Positions 11,346 to 21,753 are shown, numbered from the stretch's first letter. The stretch is DNA of 64,000 bases from WGOA01 sp964429745 (GCA_964429745.1 CAYSDI010000001.1:1-64000); one strand, 5' to 3'. Numbers and translations: made by a program. Notes: generated by a model not told the origin, from the sequence alone.

Positions 11346-12966
11346 AACTTCTGACGATGTGGCGGATGCCTTGTAAGGGAATAGCCACCCATTCGGGGCG
11401 GTTGTTCAGTTCGTAACCCAATTCGTATACGGCCTTTTCCAAGATGAAGGCGCGCAGCAAACGCATGGTGGCTGCGCGGTCGGCGGGAAGCAGCTCCGTG
11501 CCGAGCATGCCTTCTAAATACTGGTCCAAAAAGCGCGTGGCGATGATGCGGTACCAGGCGGTGGCCCAGGGGTTGAGCGATTCGCTGTGCAAAGCCAGTT
11601 CGGGGTGCTGCAAAATAGCAGCATGCACCGCGTAATGAAAAGAGCGCACCATGCCGGCCACATCTTTGAGCGGCGAATGCTTGCGCCTGCGCTCCGAATG
11701 CGGCTTGTCGGGCTCGCCTTCAAAGTCGAGCACCACAAAATCCTCGCCGGTAAAGAGCACCTGGCCCAGGTGGTAATCGCCGTGGATGCGGGTTTGTTTG
11801 CCCGGTGCCGGATCGCGGGCCAGCGCTGAGAAAATGCGGTCTACTTCGGGTTCAAGGCGAAGGAGCTCTTCGGCTTCGAGGCGAATTTCTTCTTTGAGAA
11901 TGTCGAGCAGCGAACGAAGCATTTCGAACCGGCTCCGCGTGAGCTCATGCGTAGCTTGGCTGTAGGCCTCCAACTGCCCTTCTTCCTGCGGGTCTGCGGT
12001 GAAGGCGCCGCCTTCTTTGCCCGAGGCCATGGCCCGGTGAAGGCCGGCCGTGCGCGCGGCCAGTTTGTCGACGAGACCAAAGTAAGCGGCTCCGATCAGG
12101 TCGCGGTAGAGCTCGGGCAGGCTTTCGAAATTGTCCAGGTGCTCGGGGTATTCCGGGGCCGGCTCCGTGGCCAGGCCTTTTTCCTGAATGCCCTGGTAGT
12201 AGTCGGCCAGGCTGCGCTGCGTCAGCGACCAGGCATCGCCTTGATTGGGAACCCAATCCTGAAACATGGCCAACACCAGTGTCTTGCCTTCGGGACCGAG
12301 CATTTCTACCGCGCCCCGGTAGGCGGGTATGTGTGCAAAGCCGACCTGTTCGGACAGGTAGCGGGTTACTTCCAAATCGGGGTTGACCCCATATTCAACC
12401 TTTCGGTAGAGTTTGGCCAGGTAGCGATCGCCGTAAACCACAGCCGAATTGCTCTGCTCGGCGTTGAGCACCCGGGCAGGAAGGTTATCGTGTTCTTGGT
12501 CCAACGAGCGACCGGGCAGGAAGCGAACCACAAGGTCGCCCAAGGCAAATTCACGCCCTTCGACCAAGTAATGGAAAAGCGCATCGCGAACGGTGGGCAG
12601 GTAAAGGGCATCAACGATGTACCCGGGTACCCCGTCTACCACGGCGGCGGTGACGCGCGTGGCATCCGGCATGGCATCGGCATCAACATTGGGACACCAG
12701 CCCAGCAACGCGCTGTAATTTTCCGAATGGCGGCCGCGGTATTTGACGCGGATGATGCCCAGCCAAGCACCGAGCTCCCCGGCGGGCAGGTACACGCGGT
12801 CGTCAATGCGGCAGGATTCAATCGTGGAGGCTTTGCCCCCGAACCAACGGGTGCGCCGCAACCAGGCAGCCAGTTCGGAATTTTCCAGGATCCGGACATT
12901 GTCCGGACCCGCGAACAAGGCCCCCCAGGAGGAGGCGCGCAGTGGTCGTTGAGGGGCTGGAGCCAT
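11332..12966 (-). CDS. mak: Maltokinase
   Basis: A 544-residue cytosolic enzyme of the aminoglycoside-phosphotransferase-like fold that phosphorylates maltose to maltose-1-phosphate using ATP. The N-terminal cap is recognisable from LRRTRWFGGK, the catalytic loop from IHGDYHLGQVL (about 394) and the metal-binding segment from VVLDFEGEP (about 414). It starts 1 nt after the glgE stop and overlaps glgB, so the three genes should be translated together. In many bacteria maltokinase is fused to or adjacent to trehalose synthase (TreS); here it stands alone and no TreS is seen in the window. Confidence 0.92.
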
Positions 12967-12967
12967 A

Positions 12968-14962
12968 TCAGGGTTTTATGAGGCGGAAAAGATGGAAGGG
13001 CATTCGGCGCGGATCGAGTTCCACGTAATTCCACTCGCGGTCCCAAGTGTATTCCACATTGGTAATCAGGTCCTGCAAAATCATGCGGTCACCGTCTTTG
13101 AGTCCGATTCGCCACAAAGGCACGCGAACCCAGCCGGAAACGGTAGCCGAGGCATTGAGGTTAACCACCACCACGACGATGTCTGCTCCACTGGCGTCAA
13201 TTTTAGTGTAGCTGAGCAGTTGATCGGAATCTGTCTGGTTGAAGGTAAGGTTAAACGTGTCTTGAAGGGCAGGCATGTCTTTGCGAATGCGGTTGACCCG
13301 CGAAATCAGCTTGCGGAAGGAGGTCTGGGTTTCGAAATCCCAGGCCTTGAGTTCGTATTTCTCCGAGTAGCTGTACTCTTCGCGGCCGGGCACCGGATCG
13401 TTGACGCCCAACTCGTAAACCGGGCCGTAGATGCCATAGTTTCCGGACAGCGTGGCCGCCAAAATGTAGCGGATCACAAACATAGGCTCTTCGGCAAATT
13501 GCAGGTTCCAACCCAAAATATCGGGGGTGTTGGGCCAGAAATTAGGTCGAAAGTATTCGCGCATTGGGCTATTGACGAGCTCGTTCATGTAGCGTTCGAA
13601 ATCGCCCTTAGTATTTGTCCAAGTAAAATATGTATAACTGTGATGAAAGCCGATCCGCGCTAAACGCGCCATGATGCGAGGCCGGGTGAAGGCCTCGGAA
13701 AGGAACAGGATGTTCGGGTCTTTGGCATAGACTTCAGCCAGCAGCCATTCCCAAAAATGGAAGGGCTTGGTGTGCGGATTGTCCACCCGGAAGATGGTCA
13801 CGCCCTGCTCCATCCAGTAGTAAACCACGTCGCGCAAGGCCAACCAAAGCGATTGCCAATCGTCGCTTTCAAAATGCATCGGAAGGACGTCCTGGTACTT
13901 TTTCGGCGGGTTCTCAGCGTACTGCACGGTGCCGTCGGGACGCCATTTGAACCACTCGGGGTGCTCCGATACCCAGGGATGGTCGGGGGAGCATTGAAAG
14001 GCCAGGTCTATGGCCACTTCAATCTCGTGGCTGTTGGCCGCTTTTACAAAACGCCGGAAGTCATCAATGGTGCCGAGTTCCGGGTGAATGGCCATGTGCC
14101 CTCCCTCAGCGGCGCCGATGGCCCAAGTCGAACCGGGGTCGCCGGGATGCGAGGTGGTGCTGTTGTTCGGACCTTTTCGGAATTGCACCCCGACCGGGTG
14201 AATGGGCGGGAGGTAAATGACGTCAAAGCCCATCCACGAAATGAGCGGCAACACGTTCTTTTCAGCATCCGCGAAGGTGCCATGGCGCCCAGTGGTGCCA
14301 GCAGCCGAGCGCGGGAAGAATTCATACCAGGCGCTGAAGCCTGCTCGACGGCGCTCCACCCGCACGCGCAGCACCTCGCTTCTGCTCTGGTCTACATAGG
14401 TGGGTACCTCGTGGATCAGTTCGTCCGTACTGGGATTCAGCGCGATTTTGATGGCTTCGTTGATTCTACTGCGGTCTTGGAACAGGTCCGCCAGGGCCTG
14501 AAGTTGTTTGCGCTCTTTTCCTTTTTGGGTGTCTGCTGCTTCGCGGAAAGCCTCCGCACCCGACAGCATTTCTACGGTAACGTCCTGCCCGGCCGCCACT
14601 TTGCGCTCCAGGCCATGGCGCCAACTGGCCAGAATGTCTACCCAACCGTGCACGAAGTATTCGTATTCGCCGGGCTTTTCAACCTTGAACGAGCCTTCCC
14701 ATACGTCTTCCTGCGGGGAGCTCATGTTGGACGTTTTCCAGGACTTTTCGCTGCTGTGGCGGTAGGAAAGCGCCGCGCGCATTTCGTCATGCCCGTCGGC
14801 AAAAAGATCGGCCTGTACAAAAACGGTATCGCCGGGCACCCGCTTGATCGGGTAGCCGCCTTCGAGCTGCGGCCTTACATTCTCAATGACAACGCGTTGC
14901 CGCGCAATCCTGCTGTATTTCTCAGGGATGCCGGCCCCGCCTGATTTGCTTTTTCGAGCCAT
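12968..14962 (-). CDS. glgE: Maltose-1-phosphate maltosyltransferase GlgE
   Basis: A 664-residue GH13_3 enzyme that transfers maltose from maltose-1-phosphate to the non-reducing end of alpha-1,4-glucan. An N-terminal beta domain of about 200 residues precedes ARYEFFPRS-like sequence (here SAWYEFFPRS) and IYLPPIHPVG. Catalytic residues are Asp in RVDNPHTKPF (about 396), Glu in LSEAFTRP (about 421) and Asp in NTPDIL (about 479), the GlgE version of the third GH13 acid. It is the first gene of the glgE-mak-glgB operon. A weak -7-like box (CATCTTTG) on the minus strand at 15018-15025 precedes it by about 55 nt. Confidence 0.95.
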   Translation of the reverse strand: MARKSKSGGAGIPEKYSRIARQRVVIENVRPQLEGGYPIKRVPGDTVFVQADLFADGHDEMRAALSYRHSSEKSWKTSNMSSPQEDVWEGSFKVEKPGEYEYFVHGWVDILASWRHGLERKVAAGQDVTVEMLSGAEAFREAADTQKGKERKQLQALADLFQDRSRINEAIKIALNPSTDELIHEVPTYVDQSRSEVLRVRVERRRAGFSAWYEFFPRSAAGTTGRHGTFADAEKNVLPLISWMGFDVIYLPPIHPVGVQFRKGPNNSTTSHPGDPGSTWAIGAAEGGHMAIHPELGTIDDFRRFVKAANSHEIEVAIDLAFQCSPDHPWVSEHPEWFKWRPDGTVQYAENPPKKYQDVLPMHFESDDWQSLWLALRDVVYYWMEQGVTIFRVDNPHTKPFHFWEWLLAEVYAKDPNILFLSEAFTRPRIMARLARIGFHHSYTYFTWTNTKGDFERYMNELVNSPMREYFRPNFWPNTPDILGWNLQFAEEPMFVIRYILAATLSGNYGIYGPVYELGVNDPVPGREEYSYSEKYELKAWDFETQTSFRKLISRVNRIRKDMPALQDTFNLTFNQTDSDQLLSYTKIDASGADIVVVVVNLNASATVSGWVRVPLWRIGLKDGDRMILQDLITNVEYTWDREWNYVELDPRRMPFHLFRLIKP

Positions 14963-15036
14963 GGTTTAGTTCCGCAAGATGCGGCTAGAAAGGTGTAGGG
15001 AAAAAGTTTTTCGGATGCAAAGATGAAAGTCGGAAA

Positions 15037-15068
15037 AAAATAAGGGCCTTTCAACCAGTGAAAGGCCC
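15037..15068 (-). terminator. Intrinsic terminator after pullulanase gene
   Basis: A perfect 10-bp stem, GGGCCTTTCA (15044-15053) with TGAAAGGCCC (15059-15068), has a 5-nt loop. On the minus strand it is followed by TTATTTTTTT. It would end transcripts coming from pullulanase (stop at 15256) before glgE, so glgE needs its own promoter. Confidence 0.85.
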
Positions 15069-15174
15069 TCTCCTCAATTCATAAAACCCATCCACAAAAA
15101 AAGCCTTGAAGCGAGCCGGGGTTGAGACAACCCTTTGTCGCTAATACGTTAATATTCAGGAAGCCGAAGACTTC

Positions 15175-15195
15175 AAAGTGTACCGAATACACTAA
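15175..15195. promoter_or_regulatory. Palindromic operator candidate (AGTGT-N7-ACACT)
   Basis: The core AGTGTACCGAATACACT (15177-15193) is flanked by AA on both sides and forms a near-perfect dyad. It closely resembles the sites before the T9SS amylases. It lies 60 bp downstream of the pullulanase stop and about 210 bp upstream of glgE, with the terminator between. It may therefore act at a distance on glgE, or be non-functional. The remaining intergenic DNA (14963-15255) shows no gene. Confidence 0.45.
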
Positions 15196-15255
15196 GCAAA
15201 GCTAAGCCAGTTATTCACATTTCCAAAAAATTCGGGAAAAAATGCAATGCCTTGG

Positions 15256-17265
15256 CTAACGAGCTAAGATGTATGCCGCCGAAGGAGCTACCTCTACCTG
15301 GCCGTTCAGGGTCAGGAGCCCTTCGCCCGGTTCTGAAACTACCACGCGGCCATTGCCCACCAGGGTCCAGTTGCCGCTGGGCAGGTTGTACGAGTAAGGC
15401 TGCTCTGATCCGTTAAAAATGAGCACAAGCTCTTTCCAGGTATCGCCGGCGGCGGCGGCATCGGCGTGTTGCACCACGACATGCTCGGAGCCCGTTTCAG
15501 GGAACGTAATAACCCGGCGAATCAGCTCGGGATCGTCCATGCGAAAGACCGGGTGGGCTTTGCGCAGTGCGATGAGGTCGCGGTGGTAGGCCACAAGGTC
15601 GGCGTAGTCGGCCATGCGGTTCCAATCCAGGGCGTTGACCTGGTCAGCGCTCTTGTAAGAGTTGTGGTTACCGCCCTTGGTATAGGCCATTTCCACCCCT
15701 TCATGCAAGAAGGGTACTCCCTGGGCGGTGAGCACGATGGTGTTGGCCAGGCGTTGGATGGCCAATCGGCGCGGCTCCGAAGCGCCCGGGGCCGAGACGG
15801 CCACCTTGTCGTAAAGGGTATGGTTGTCGTGGCAAGAGACGTAATTGATGACCTGCGAAGGGCGGCCAACCCAGGGCTTGGGCGAGTAATTGACCTTTGA
15901 AAAATCGACCTGGGGATGGGCAATGCCACCGACCAGACCGGCCCTGATGGTCATGCTCTGGCCCGCCTTGCCGCTGGCAAAACCGGGATCTTTTTCGTCA
16001 GACCAATGGCCCTTGATACCGTCGCGAATGTCGTCGGAGAACGCGGCAATGCCAGGCAATTGCCAGGTCAGTCGTTTGATAGCCCGCGATTCTTCTGCGA
16101 GCGGGCTGGGACCGGCAGTCCAGCCTTCGCCGTAAAGAAAAATGCCTGGATCCAGGGCGTTCATGTCTTCGCGGATCAGGCGCATGGTGTTCAGGTCGTG
16201 AATGCCCATCAGGTCAAAGCGAAAGCCATCCAGGTGGTATTCACTAGCCCAGTACTGGAGCGATTCGCGCATGAACTTGCGCACCATCGGTCGCTCGCTG
16301 GCTACTTCATTGCCGCAGCCGCTGGCGTCCGAAAAATTGCCCTCCGGCCATTGGCGGTAATAATAGCCGGGCACCAATTGGCTGAACACACTTTCACCCA
16401 CGGAAAAGGTGTGGTTGTACACCACATCCATAACCAAACCTATGCCCGCTTGATGCATTGCCTGCACGGTGGTTTTAAGTTCGCGAATGCGGGATGCGCC
16501 ATCAGCCGGGTTGGTGCAATAGGTTCCTTCCGGGGCGTTGTAGTTGAGGGGATCATAGCCCCAGTTATAGCCAGGCGAAACCTGCGTTTCGTCCAGCGAA
16601 CCGTAGTCAAAAAACGGCAGAAGGTGGAGGTGCGTGATGCCCATTTCGACCAAATGATCCAAGCCGGTGGGCAGCCCTTCGGGCGAGCGTGTACCGCGCT
16701 CAGACAGGCCCAGGAATTTTCCCTGCTGCTTGATGCCTGATCCGGGGCCCACGGTCAGGTCGCGAACATGGCCTTCATAGAGCACAATATCAGTATATGA
16801 CTTTAAAGTAATCCGTTTGTCGCCTTCCCAACCGGTCGGGTTGGTTTTTTGCGGGTCAAAGATCTGGCCCCGCTGCCCGTTGCGGCCAACGGCACGCGCA
16901 TAGGGATCGGGCACTTCGGCCAGCCACTGCCCATCAAATTTGGCCTGCACGGTGTAGTATGACCCTTCCCAATTGCCCGGCAGGGTGGCCACCCAGGTGC
17001 CTCCGGCGTCTTTGCGCAGGAAGATTTCGCGATCGGGCGCTCCGCCCAAATCGGCACTGTAAAACTGCCAGCGCACAGCCTCCGCCGTAGGTGCCCAAAC
17101 CCGAATTCGCGCGGCGGCTTGCGACCAGGTGACGCCCAGGTCGTTTCCTTCGTAAACCGGGTAGGAGGAAAAATCCACTCCCTGAGCAACACTCTTAGTA
17201 AAACTGAAAGTGGGCATAAGCAGGATCAGGTTCAGGACAGGGATCAAGAGTTTTTTAAGGCGCAT
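15256..17265 (-). CDS. pulA: Type I pullulanase (GH13_14), secreted
   Basis: About 669 residues. The frame is open further upstream, but ATG 17265 gives a good signal peptide (MRLKKLLIPVLN… ending VAQG), so this start is preferred and a periplasmic location is likely. A CBM48-like domain comes first. The hallmark type I pullulanase motif YNWGYDPLNY is near residue 230. Catalytic residues are Asp in GFRFDLMG (about 350), Glu in YGEGW (about 378) and Asp in SCHDNHTLYDK (about 480). It hydrolyses alpha-1,6 branch points. There is no T9SS domain, unlike the amylases at 41801 and 49406. It lies 73 nt downstream of a response-regulator gene on the same strand. Confidence 0.9.
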   Translation of the reverse strand: MRLKKLLIPVLNLILLMPTFSFTKSVAQGVDFSSYPVYEGNDLGVTWSQAAARIRVWAPTAEAVRWQFYSADLGGAPDREIFLRKDAGGTWVATLPGNWEGSYYTVQAKFDGQWLAEVPDPYARAVGRNGQRGQIFDPQKTNPTGWEGDKRITLKSYTDIVLYEGHVRDLTVGPGSGIKQQGKFLGLSERGTRSPEGLPTGLDHLVEMGITHLHLLPFFDYGSLDETQVSPGYNWGYDPLNYNAPEGTYCTNPADGASRIRELKTTVQAMHQAGIGLVMDVVYNHTFSVGESVFSQLVPGYYYRQWPEGNFSDASGCGNEVASERPMVRKFMRESLQYWASEYHLDGFRFDLMGIHDLNTMRLIREDMNALDPGIFLYGEGWTAGPSPLAEESRAIKRLTWQLPGIAAFSDDIRDGIKGHWSDEKDPGFASGKAGQSMTIRAGLVGGIAHPQVDFSKVNYSPKPWVGRPSQVINYVSCHDNHTLYDKVAVSAPGASEPRRLAIQRLANTIVLTAQGVPFLHEGVEMAYTKGGNHNSYKSADQVNALDWNRMADYADLVAYHRDLIALRKAHPVFRMDDPELIRRVITFPETGSEHVVVQHADAAAAGDTWKELVLIFNGSEQPYSYNLPSGNWTLVGNGRVVVSEPGEGLLTLNGQVEVAPSAAYILAR

Positions 17266-17338
17266 GATCAGTGGGATCATCGGGTTGATCGGAGATGACT
17301 GCCTCGAAAATACGGAATACACCGTCAAAGAGTTCTCC

Positions 17339-17716
17339 TTAACCGAAGCGCATGAGACGCTGGAGCAGCTCAAACAACTCCTCCCGGGAGAAGGGCTTTT
17401 GCAGCACAGCATCCGCGCCCTGCTTGACCAACCCTTCGGCTTTGTCCAGATCAGATTTGCCGGAGAGGATGACGATGGGAAGATGGCGGTAAAAGCCCGA
17501 GACTTTAATGTTCTCCAGAAGCTGTGCACTCCCCAGGCCAGGCATATCTACATCGGCCATAATCAGGTTTGGCATATTGCCGGAGGCTAACCAATTGAGG
17601 GCGGCATAACCATCGTTAAGGATACTAACCTGGTAGTGTTTGCTCAACATATGCTCCAGGAGCAGCCCCAGGTTTACGTCATCTTCAATAAGGAGGATAT
17701 GGGCTTGCTCAGTCAT
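17339..17716 (-). CDS. Single-domain response regulator (REC only)
   Basis: A 125-residue receiver domain with no output domain. The acidic pair EDD is at residues 11-13, the phospho-acceptor Asp is at about 55 in LIMADVDMPG, the switch Ser is in ILSGKSD, and the conserved Lys is at about 107 in LQKPF. It probably passes phosphate or binds partner proteins. It lies directly upstream of pullulanase on the same strand. No kinase is adjacent; the nearest visible histidine kinase is at 56541. Confidence 0.88.
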   Translation of the reverse strand: MTEQAHILLIEDDVNLGLLLEHMLSKHYQVSILNDGYAALNWLASGNMPNLIMADVDMPGLGSAQLLENIKVSGFYRHLPIVILSGKSDLDKAEGLVKQGADAVLQKPFSREELFELLQRLMRFG

Positions 17717-17829
17717 GTTAACTCAAAACGTTGGTCTCTAAAGAATGCCTAAATGAGGTTAAAGGGCAGCAGTGATAGACGCCAGGTAAGTTAAACCTAT
17801 GAAAGGTAAACGCTGGAAACGTTAAACTC

Positions 17830-19035
17830 TCAGGAACGGCGCTCTGCTTTCTCCCACAATACGGTTTGTTTTCCGCGCATGTTTCGCCAAAATCCAGCAA
17901 AGACGGCGTAATTCATGACGAAAAAATAATATGGAATGAAAAAAGCCTTTATTTTCATGTGGCGCTGTTCCAGCACATAGCCAATAGTGGCCAGGGCGTA
18001 AAACAAGGCTTGTGCGGCTAATACCAGCCGATAAAAACTTGCCGGTAAAAATTGGGCGAATTCTGCCTGCAGCAACATAAGGTTGACCACCAATAGGGCC
18101 AGCAGGGCCACTGGTGTGAGCGTCCAGCGCAAAACCCGGTGAGAAACGTATTGGAAACTGAGCACCCCGTAACGGAATGGATTCAACAGGTCGGTTAAAC
18201 GACTGATGGCCTGCAAGCCGCCCGCAGCGATGCGGATTTTGCGTTTCAACTCCTCTGGCACCGAAGCCGAGGGCCCTTCGACCGCATAGGCCTCCGGTTC
18301 ATAGACTACCCGGTGCCCCCCCCGCGCAATGGTCAGGGTCATGACAAAGTCTTCAATGACCGTGTCTTCGGGCACTGGCTGGTAAAGCTCCCGGCGAATG
18401 GAAAACAATTCCCCGGCCGCCCCCACCACAGAGTACAGCTCAGAATCCAGGTGCTTGAGCAGCGATTCGTATTTCCAGTAGATGCCCTCCCCTGCAGCGT
18501 GCGCCGCGTCGCTTTCGCTCATGTGCACGCGCTTTTCGCCCGCAACGGCACCCACCCTGGGATCGCGATAATGGCGAACAATGCGCCGGATAGCCTCGTG
18601 ATTGAGCAGCGTATTAGCATCGGTGAACACCAAAATCGGCGTCTTAATTAACGGCATAACCCGATGCACGGCGGCAATTTTGCCCTTCCGCTCCGGGTGA
18701 TGGTGCACTTCTACGCCTTCAAAACCGCGCGCGATATCCGGCGTCCGATCGTTGGAACCGTCGGTAATGACCACGTGGTGCAACTTTGCTTTGGGGTAGT
18801 CCAGATCCAGGTGGTTGCGAATTTTATTGGCAATCCAACCCTCTTCGTTGTAGGCCGCCACCACAAGGCTGACCTCCGGCCATTCCGCATCGGGAGCATG
18901 CTCGTCGGGAATCGGTCGTCTGCCTCGAACAATACGCTGCATACTGACCAGTGCATACAACACCATACCGTATCCTAAATAGGTGTAAAAAACGAGCAGC
19001 AGACAGGCCCAGAAAAAAATTTCGATTATACTCAT
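17830..19035 (-). CDS. Membrane glycosyltransferase family 2
   Basis: A 401-residue processive-type GT2. An N-terminal membrane helix precedes a GT-A domain with VVAAYNEEGW, HVVITDGSNDRT, the DxD-type FTDANT, and EDFVMT as catalytic-base region. About three C-terminal membrane helices follow. It probably adds or polymerises sugar in the exopolysaccharide pathway at the inner membrane. Its sequence contains a C8 tract at 18316-18323 (G8 in the coding strand), encoding ARGGHRV, a potential slippage point. It is divergent from the Wzc-like gene. Confidence 0.82.
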   Translation of the reverse strand: MSIIEIFFWACLLLVFYTYLGYGMVLYALVSMQRIVRGRRPIPDEHAPDAEWPEVSLVVAAYNEEGWIANKIRNHLDLDYPKAKLHHVVITDGSNDRTPDIARGFEGVEVHHHPERKGKIAAVHRVMPLIKTPILVFTDANTLLNHEAIRRIVRHYRDPRVGAVAGEKRVHMSESDAAHAAGEGIYWKYESLLKHLDSELYSVVGAAGELFSIRRELYQPVPEDTVIEDFVMTLTIARGGHRVVYEPEAYAVEGPSASVPEELKRKIRIAAGGLQAISRLTDLLNPFRYGVLSFQYVSHRVLRWTLTPVALLALLVVNLMLLQAEFAQFLPASFYRLVLAAQALFYALATIGYVLEQRHMKIKAFFIPYYFFVMNYAVFAGFWRNMRGKQTVLWEKAERRS

Positions 19036-19402
19036 AACTGCTTGCTCATCAGACTACTACCAGAGTTACTTCAGGCAAAAATACCGGGTGGAACAAAGTC
19101 GTGCATGTCTCGTTCAACTGCGGGGGGAAAGTTGCTGGAAAAAACGGGAACAATCTCGCCTGAAAATGCCCTCCAACCTCATCCGCATTATCCTGAATTT
19201 TCATGCTGCTTTGGGGTTCCTTTACGGACAAAGCATGCCAGAGGTTCGCTTGTCTGGCGCAAGGGCAGCAGCGGGAATAAATAGGGTTAAAGGCTTTTGA
19301 ATTCGGGCGAAGGGCCACTTGAATGCAGGGCAAGGCGCCCCGTTGATTCACCTAATCCCACTAACTTTGCCTTTGCTAAAGAACGCAGGTTAGAAACTAT
19401 CT
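19036..19402. other. Intergenic region with promoter for the Wzc-like gene
   Basis: This 367-bp divergent spacer contains no convincing gene. A perfect Bacteroidota -7 box TAACTTTG occurs at 19362-19369 on the plus strand, 33 nt before the ATG at 19403. A TTG at 19343-19345 is a possible -33 element, although its 16-nt spacing is short. Confidence 0.5.
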
Positions 19403-21721
19403 ATGGACTTTTCTTATTTCTTACGACTGTTGTTGGACCGCAAGTGGATTATCCTTGCGGTAACTCTTTTAGCGGTAGGGGCAACCTTTTTGATTGCCCG
19501 CCAAAGCTCGGTCAATTACAAATCCCGTGCCTTGTTGGGAACCGGCATTACCGAGAGCAAATCTCCTTCTGCAAGCATTGACCAGCCAGGAGCGGTCAGG
19601 CCCTTCGAAATAGACAACCAGTTTTCAAACCTTGTTGAAATCATCAATTCAAAAACAGTCATTGGATTGTTGAGCAAAGCGCTGATTGAACACGATCTGA
19701 CCAGCGGTACACCGTTTCGGAGCCTGGAAGAACTCAAAGAGAAATACAGCGACGAAGAACTCAAACGCGCTTTAGTATTGTTTGACCAAAAATTTGGTCA
19801 GGGCGGAAATTCGTTGCCCAAGGGCGAAATTCTGGACCAAAACGCTGAAAATGTTCTGAAGGAGCGGCTCGGCGATGGGGATACGATTTTGCTGGCCGAA
19901 GTGATCCCGGAATTGAAAGAGGACAAAGAAATCTTCAGTGATTCTCAAGAAGATGCCTTCATGAAGGATGTGCTCCGTTCCATGGGCTATAACTATTCGA
20001 CCCTGTTGGCGGGCTTGACCATTTTCAGGGTGCGCTCCACCGATTACCTGAAAATTGAATATACCTCAGACAATCCGGAATTGGCAGGCTTTGTGGTCAA
20101 TACGCTGTCAGAAGAATTCATCCGGTATTACAGCCGGGTTAAGTCCGAGCGTTCCGATGCCTCGGTGGAGTTTTTTACGCGTCTGGCGTACGAAAAGAAA
20201 AACGAGTTGGACGAGCGCAACAACGAGCTCAAGCTTTACAAGCTGAAGCACCAGATCGTGAACATTGACGATCAAAGTTCCGCGCGAATCGGGCAAATCC
20301 AAACGCTGGAATTGCAACGTGAACAGGAGAACAAACGCATTCCGGCAAGCCAGCAGGCCCTCCGGGCTATTGATCGGCAATTGAGTGCTGCGGAAACGGA
20401 CGCGGCTTCTTCTGCGGCGAACAGCCAGCGCATTCAAAACATCCGCGATGAGTTAACCGGGCTGACCAATCAAGCGGTTACCACTTCTGCAGCCGGAATG
20501 GATGATTCCGCCATTCGCCAGCAAATTGAAGCCAAACGACGCGATCTCAACCGCGTAGTCGAGCAAATTGCTTCCGAAGACGGGTCTTTGTCTTCTACGA
20601 CGCAATCGCTGCTGGCCACCCGCCTGAACCTGGAAATTGAGATGGAAGTAGCTAAGGCTGGCGTTTATTCCATTGATCGCGAATTGGGTCGCTTGCGGAG
20701 CACGGTTGGCGGCTTTGTCGAAGAAGACGCCAACATTCAGGCGTACGATCGTGAAATTTCGCTGGTTCAGGAGGAGTACCTGGATTACGTGAACAAGCTC
20801 AACATGGCCAAACTGATGTCGTTGACCACTGGCAACCAGTTGTCCCTCATTGAGCGCGGCGAAGTGCCAGACAGTCCGGAACCTTCACAGACGATCTTTC
20901 TGTCTATGTTTGCCGGTGCCTTGGTTTTTGCCTTTAGCCTGGTCATCATTTTCGCTCTGGCCTACCTGGATATGTCGCTCAAGAACCCGTCGCGTTTCCA
21001 ACGGATGACGGACATTCCACTCCTTGGCTACCTCAACAAACTCAAATACGACAACCTGGATTTGCAGACCTTCTTTAACCAGAAGAGCCACGATCCGGAT
21101 TTGGAAACGTTCAAGCAATTGCTGCGAAAAATCCGCTATCAGTTGGAGCAGAACAACGCCAAACGCGTGTTGGTAACCAGCACCAAGCCGCAGGAAGGCA
21201 AGAGTTTTCTTATTATTTCTTTGGCTTATTCCCTAAGTTTAAATAATAAAAAGGTGCTTATTATTGACACCAATTTCAAGAACAATTCGCTGACTGAAAT
21301 GCTCAAGCAAGCCAATCAGGAAAACCTGTTGTCCAACACCAAACTCATCGGCGACGCCCAGTTGGGAGACGAATTCAACACCACCGGCATTATCAGCCGG
21401 ACCACCCATTCAGGCATTGACATCATTGGCTCCAAAGGAGGCTACAATTCGCCTTCAGAGATCTTTGCCGGCAAGAATTTTGACAAACTGCTGGACAGCC
21501 TGGAGCTCACCTACGATTACATTTTTATGGAGGGCAGCTCCATGAACGAGTTTTCCGACACGCAGGAATTGGTGGATTATGCCGACCACGTGATCGCGGT
21601 GTTCTCCGCTGAAAGTGTGCTCCATCATTCAGACAAACAAAATTTGAGTTTCCTGCGTGACCTTGAAGAGAAGTTCCTCGGCGGGGTGCTCAACCGGGTG
21701 GGGATAAAAGACCTTCAATAA
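19403..21721 (+). CDS. Wzc-like exopolysaccharide co-polymerase with degenerate kinase domain
   Basis: A 772-residue chain-length determinant/tyrosine autokinase family protein. TM1 is at about 13-30, followed by a long periplasmic Wzz/GNVR-type region with coiled coil (about 240-440), TM2 at about 500-520 and a cytosolic P-loop domain. Walker A is intact (TSTKPQEGKSF, about 592). The Walker A' segment reads IIDTNF. At the Walker B position the usual Asp is replaced: DYIFMEGSS (about 706). The C-terminal tyrosine cluster normal for BY-kinases is missing. It probably still controls polymer length and export, but kinase activity is doubtful. No Wza-type export protein follows. Confidence 0.85.
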   Translation: MDFSYFLRLLLDRKWIILAVTLLAVGATFLIARQSSVNYKSRALLGTGITESKSPSASIDQPGAVRPFEIDNQFSNLVEIINSKTVIGLLSKALIEHDLTSGTPFRSLEELKEKYSDEELKRALVLFDQKFGQGGNSLPKGEILDQNAENVLKERLGDGDTILLAEVIPELKEDKEIFSDSQEDAFMKDVLRSMGYNYSTLLAGLTIFRVRSTDYLKIEYTSDNPELAGFVVNTLSEEFIRYYSRVKSERSDASVEFFTRLAYEKKNELDERNNELKLYKLKHQIVNIDDQSSARIGQIQTLELQREQENKRIPASQQALRAIDRQLSAAETDAASSAANSQRIQNIRDELTGLTNQAVTTSAAGMDDSAIRQQIEAKRRDLNRVVEQIASEDGSLSSTTQSLLATRLNLEIEMEVAKAGVYSIDRELGRLRSTVGGFVEEDANIQAYDREISLVQEEYLDYVNKLNMAKLMSLTTGNQLSLIERGEVPDSPEPSQTIFLSMFAGALVFAFSLVIIFALAYLDMSLKNPSRFQRMTDIPLLGYLNKLKYDNLDLQTFFNQKSHDPDLETFKQLLRKIRYQLEQNNAKRVLVTSTKPQEGKSFLIISLAYSLSLNNKKVLIIDTNFKNNSLTEMLKQANQENLLSNTKLIGDAQLGDEFNTTGIISRTTHSGIDIIGSKGGYNSPSEIFAGKNFDKLLDSLELTYDYIFMEGSSMNEFSDTQELVDYADHVIAVFSAESVLHHSDKQNLSFLRDLEEKFLGGVLNRVGIKDLQ

Positions 21722-21753
21722 GCTTACTTGCTGTTCTCTCCTATCCTGCTGGG

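Noticed and set aside
13757..14944. Open frame of about 395 codons antisense to glgE
   Set aside because: It is a shadow frame; the sense strand carries full GlgE motifs.
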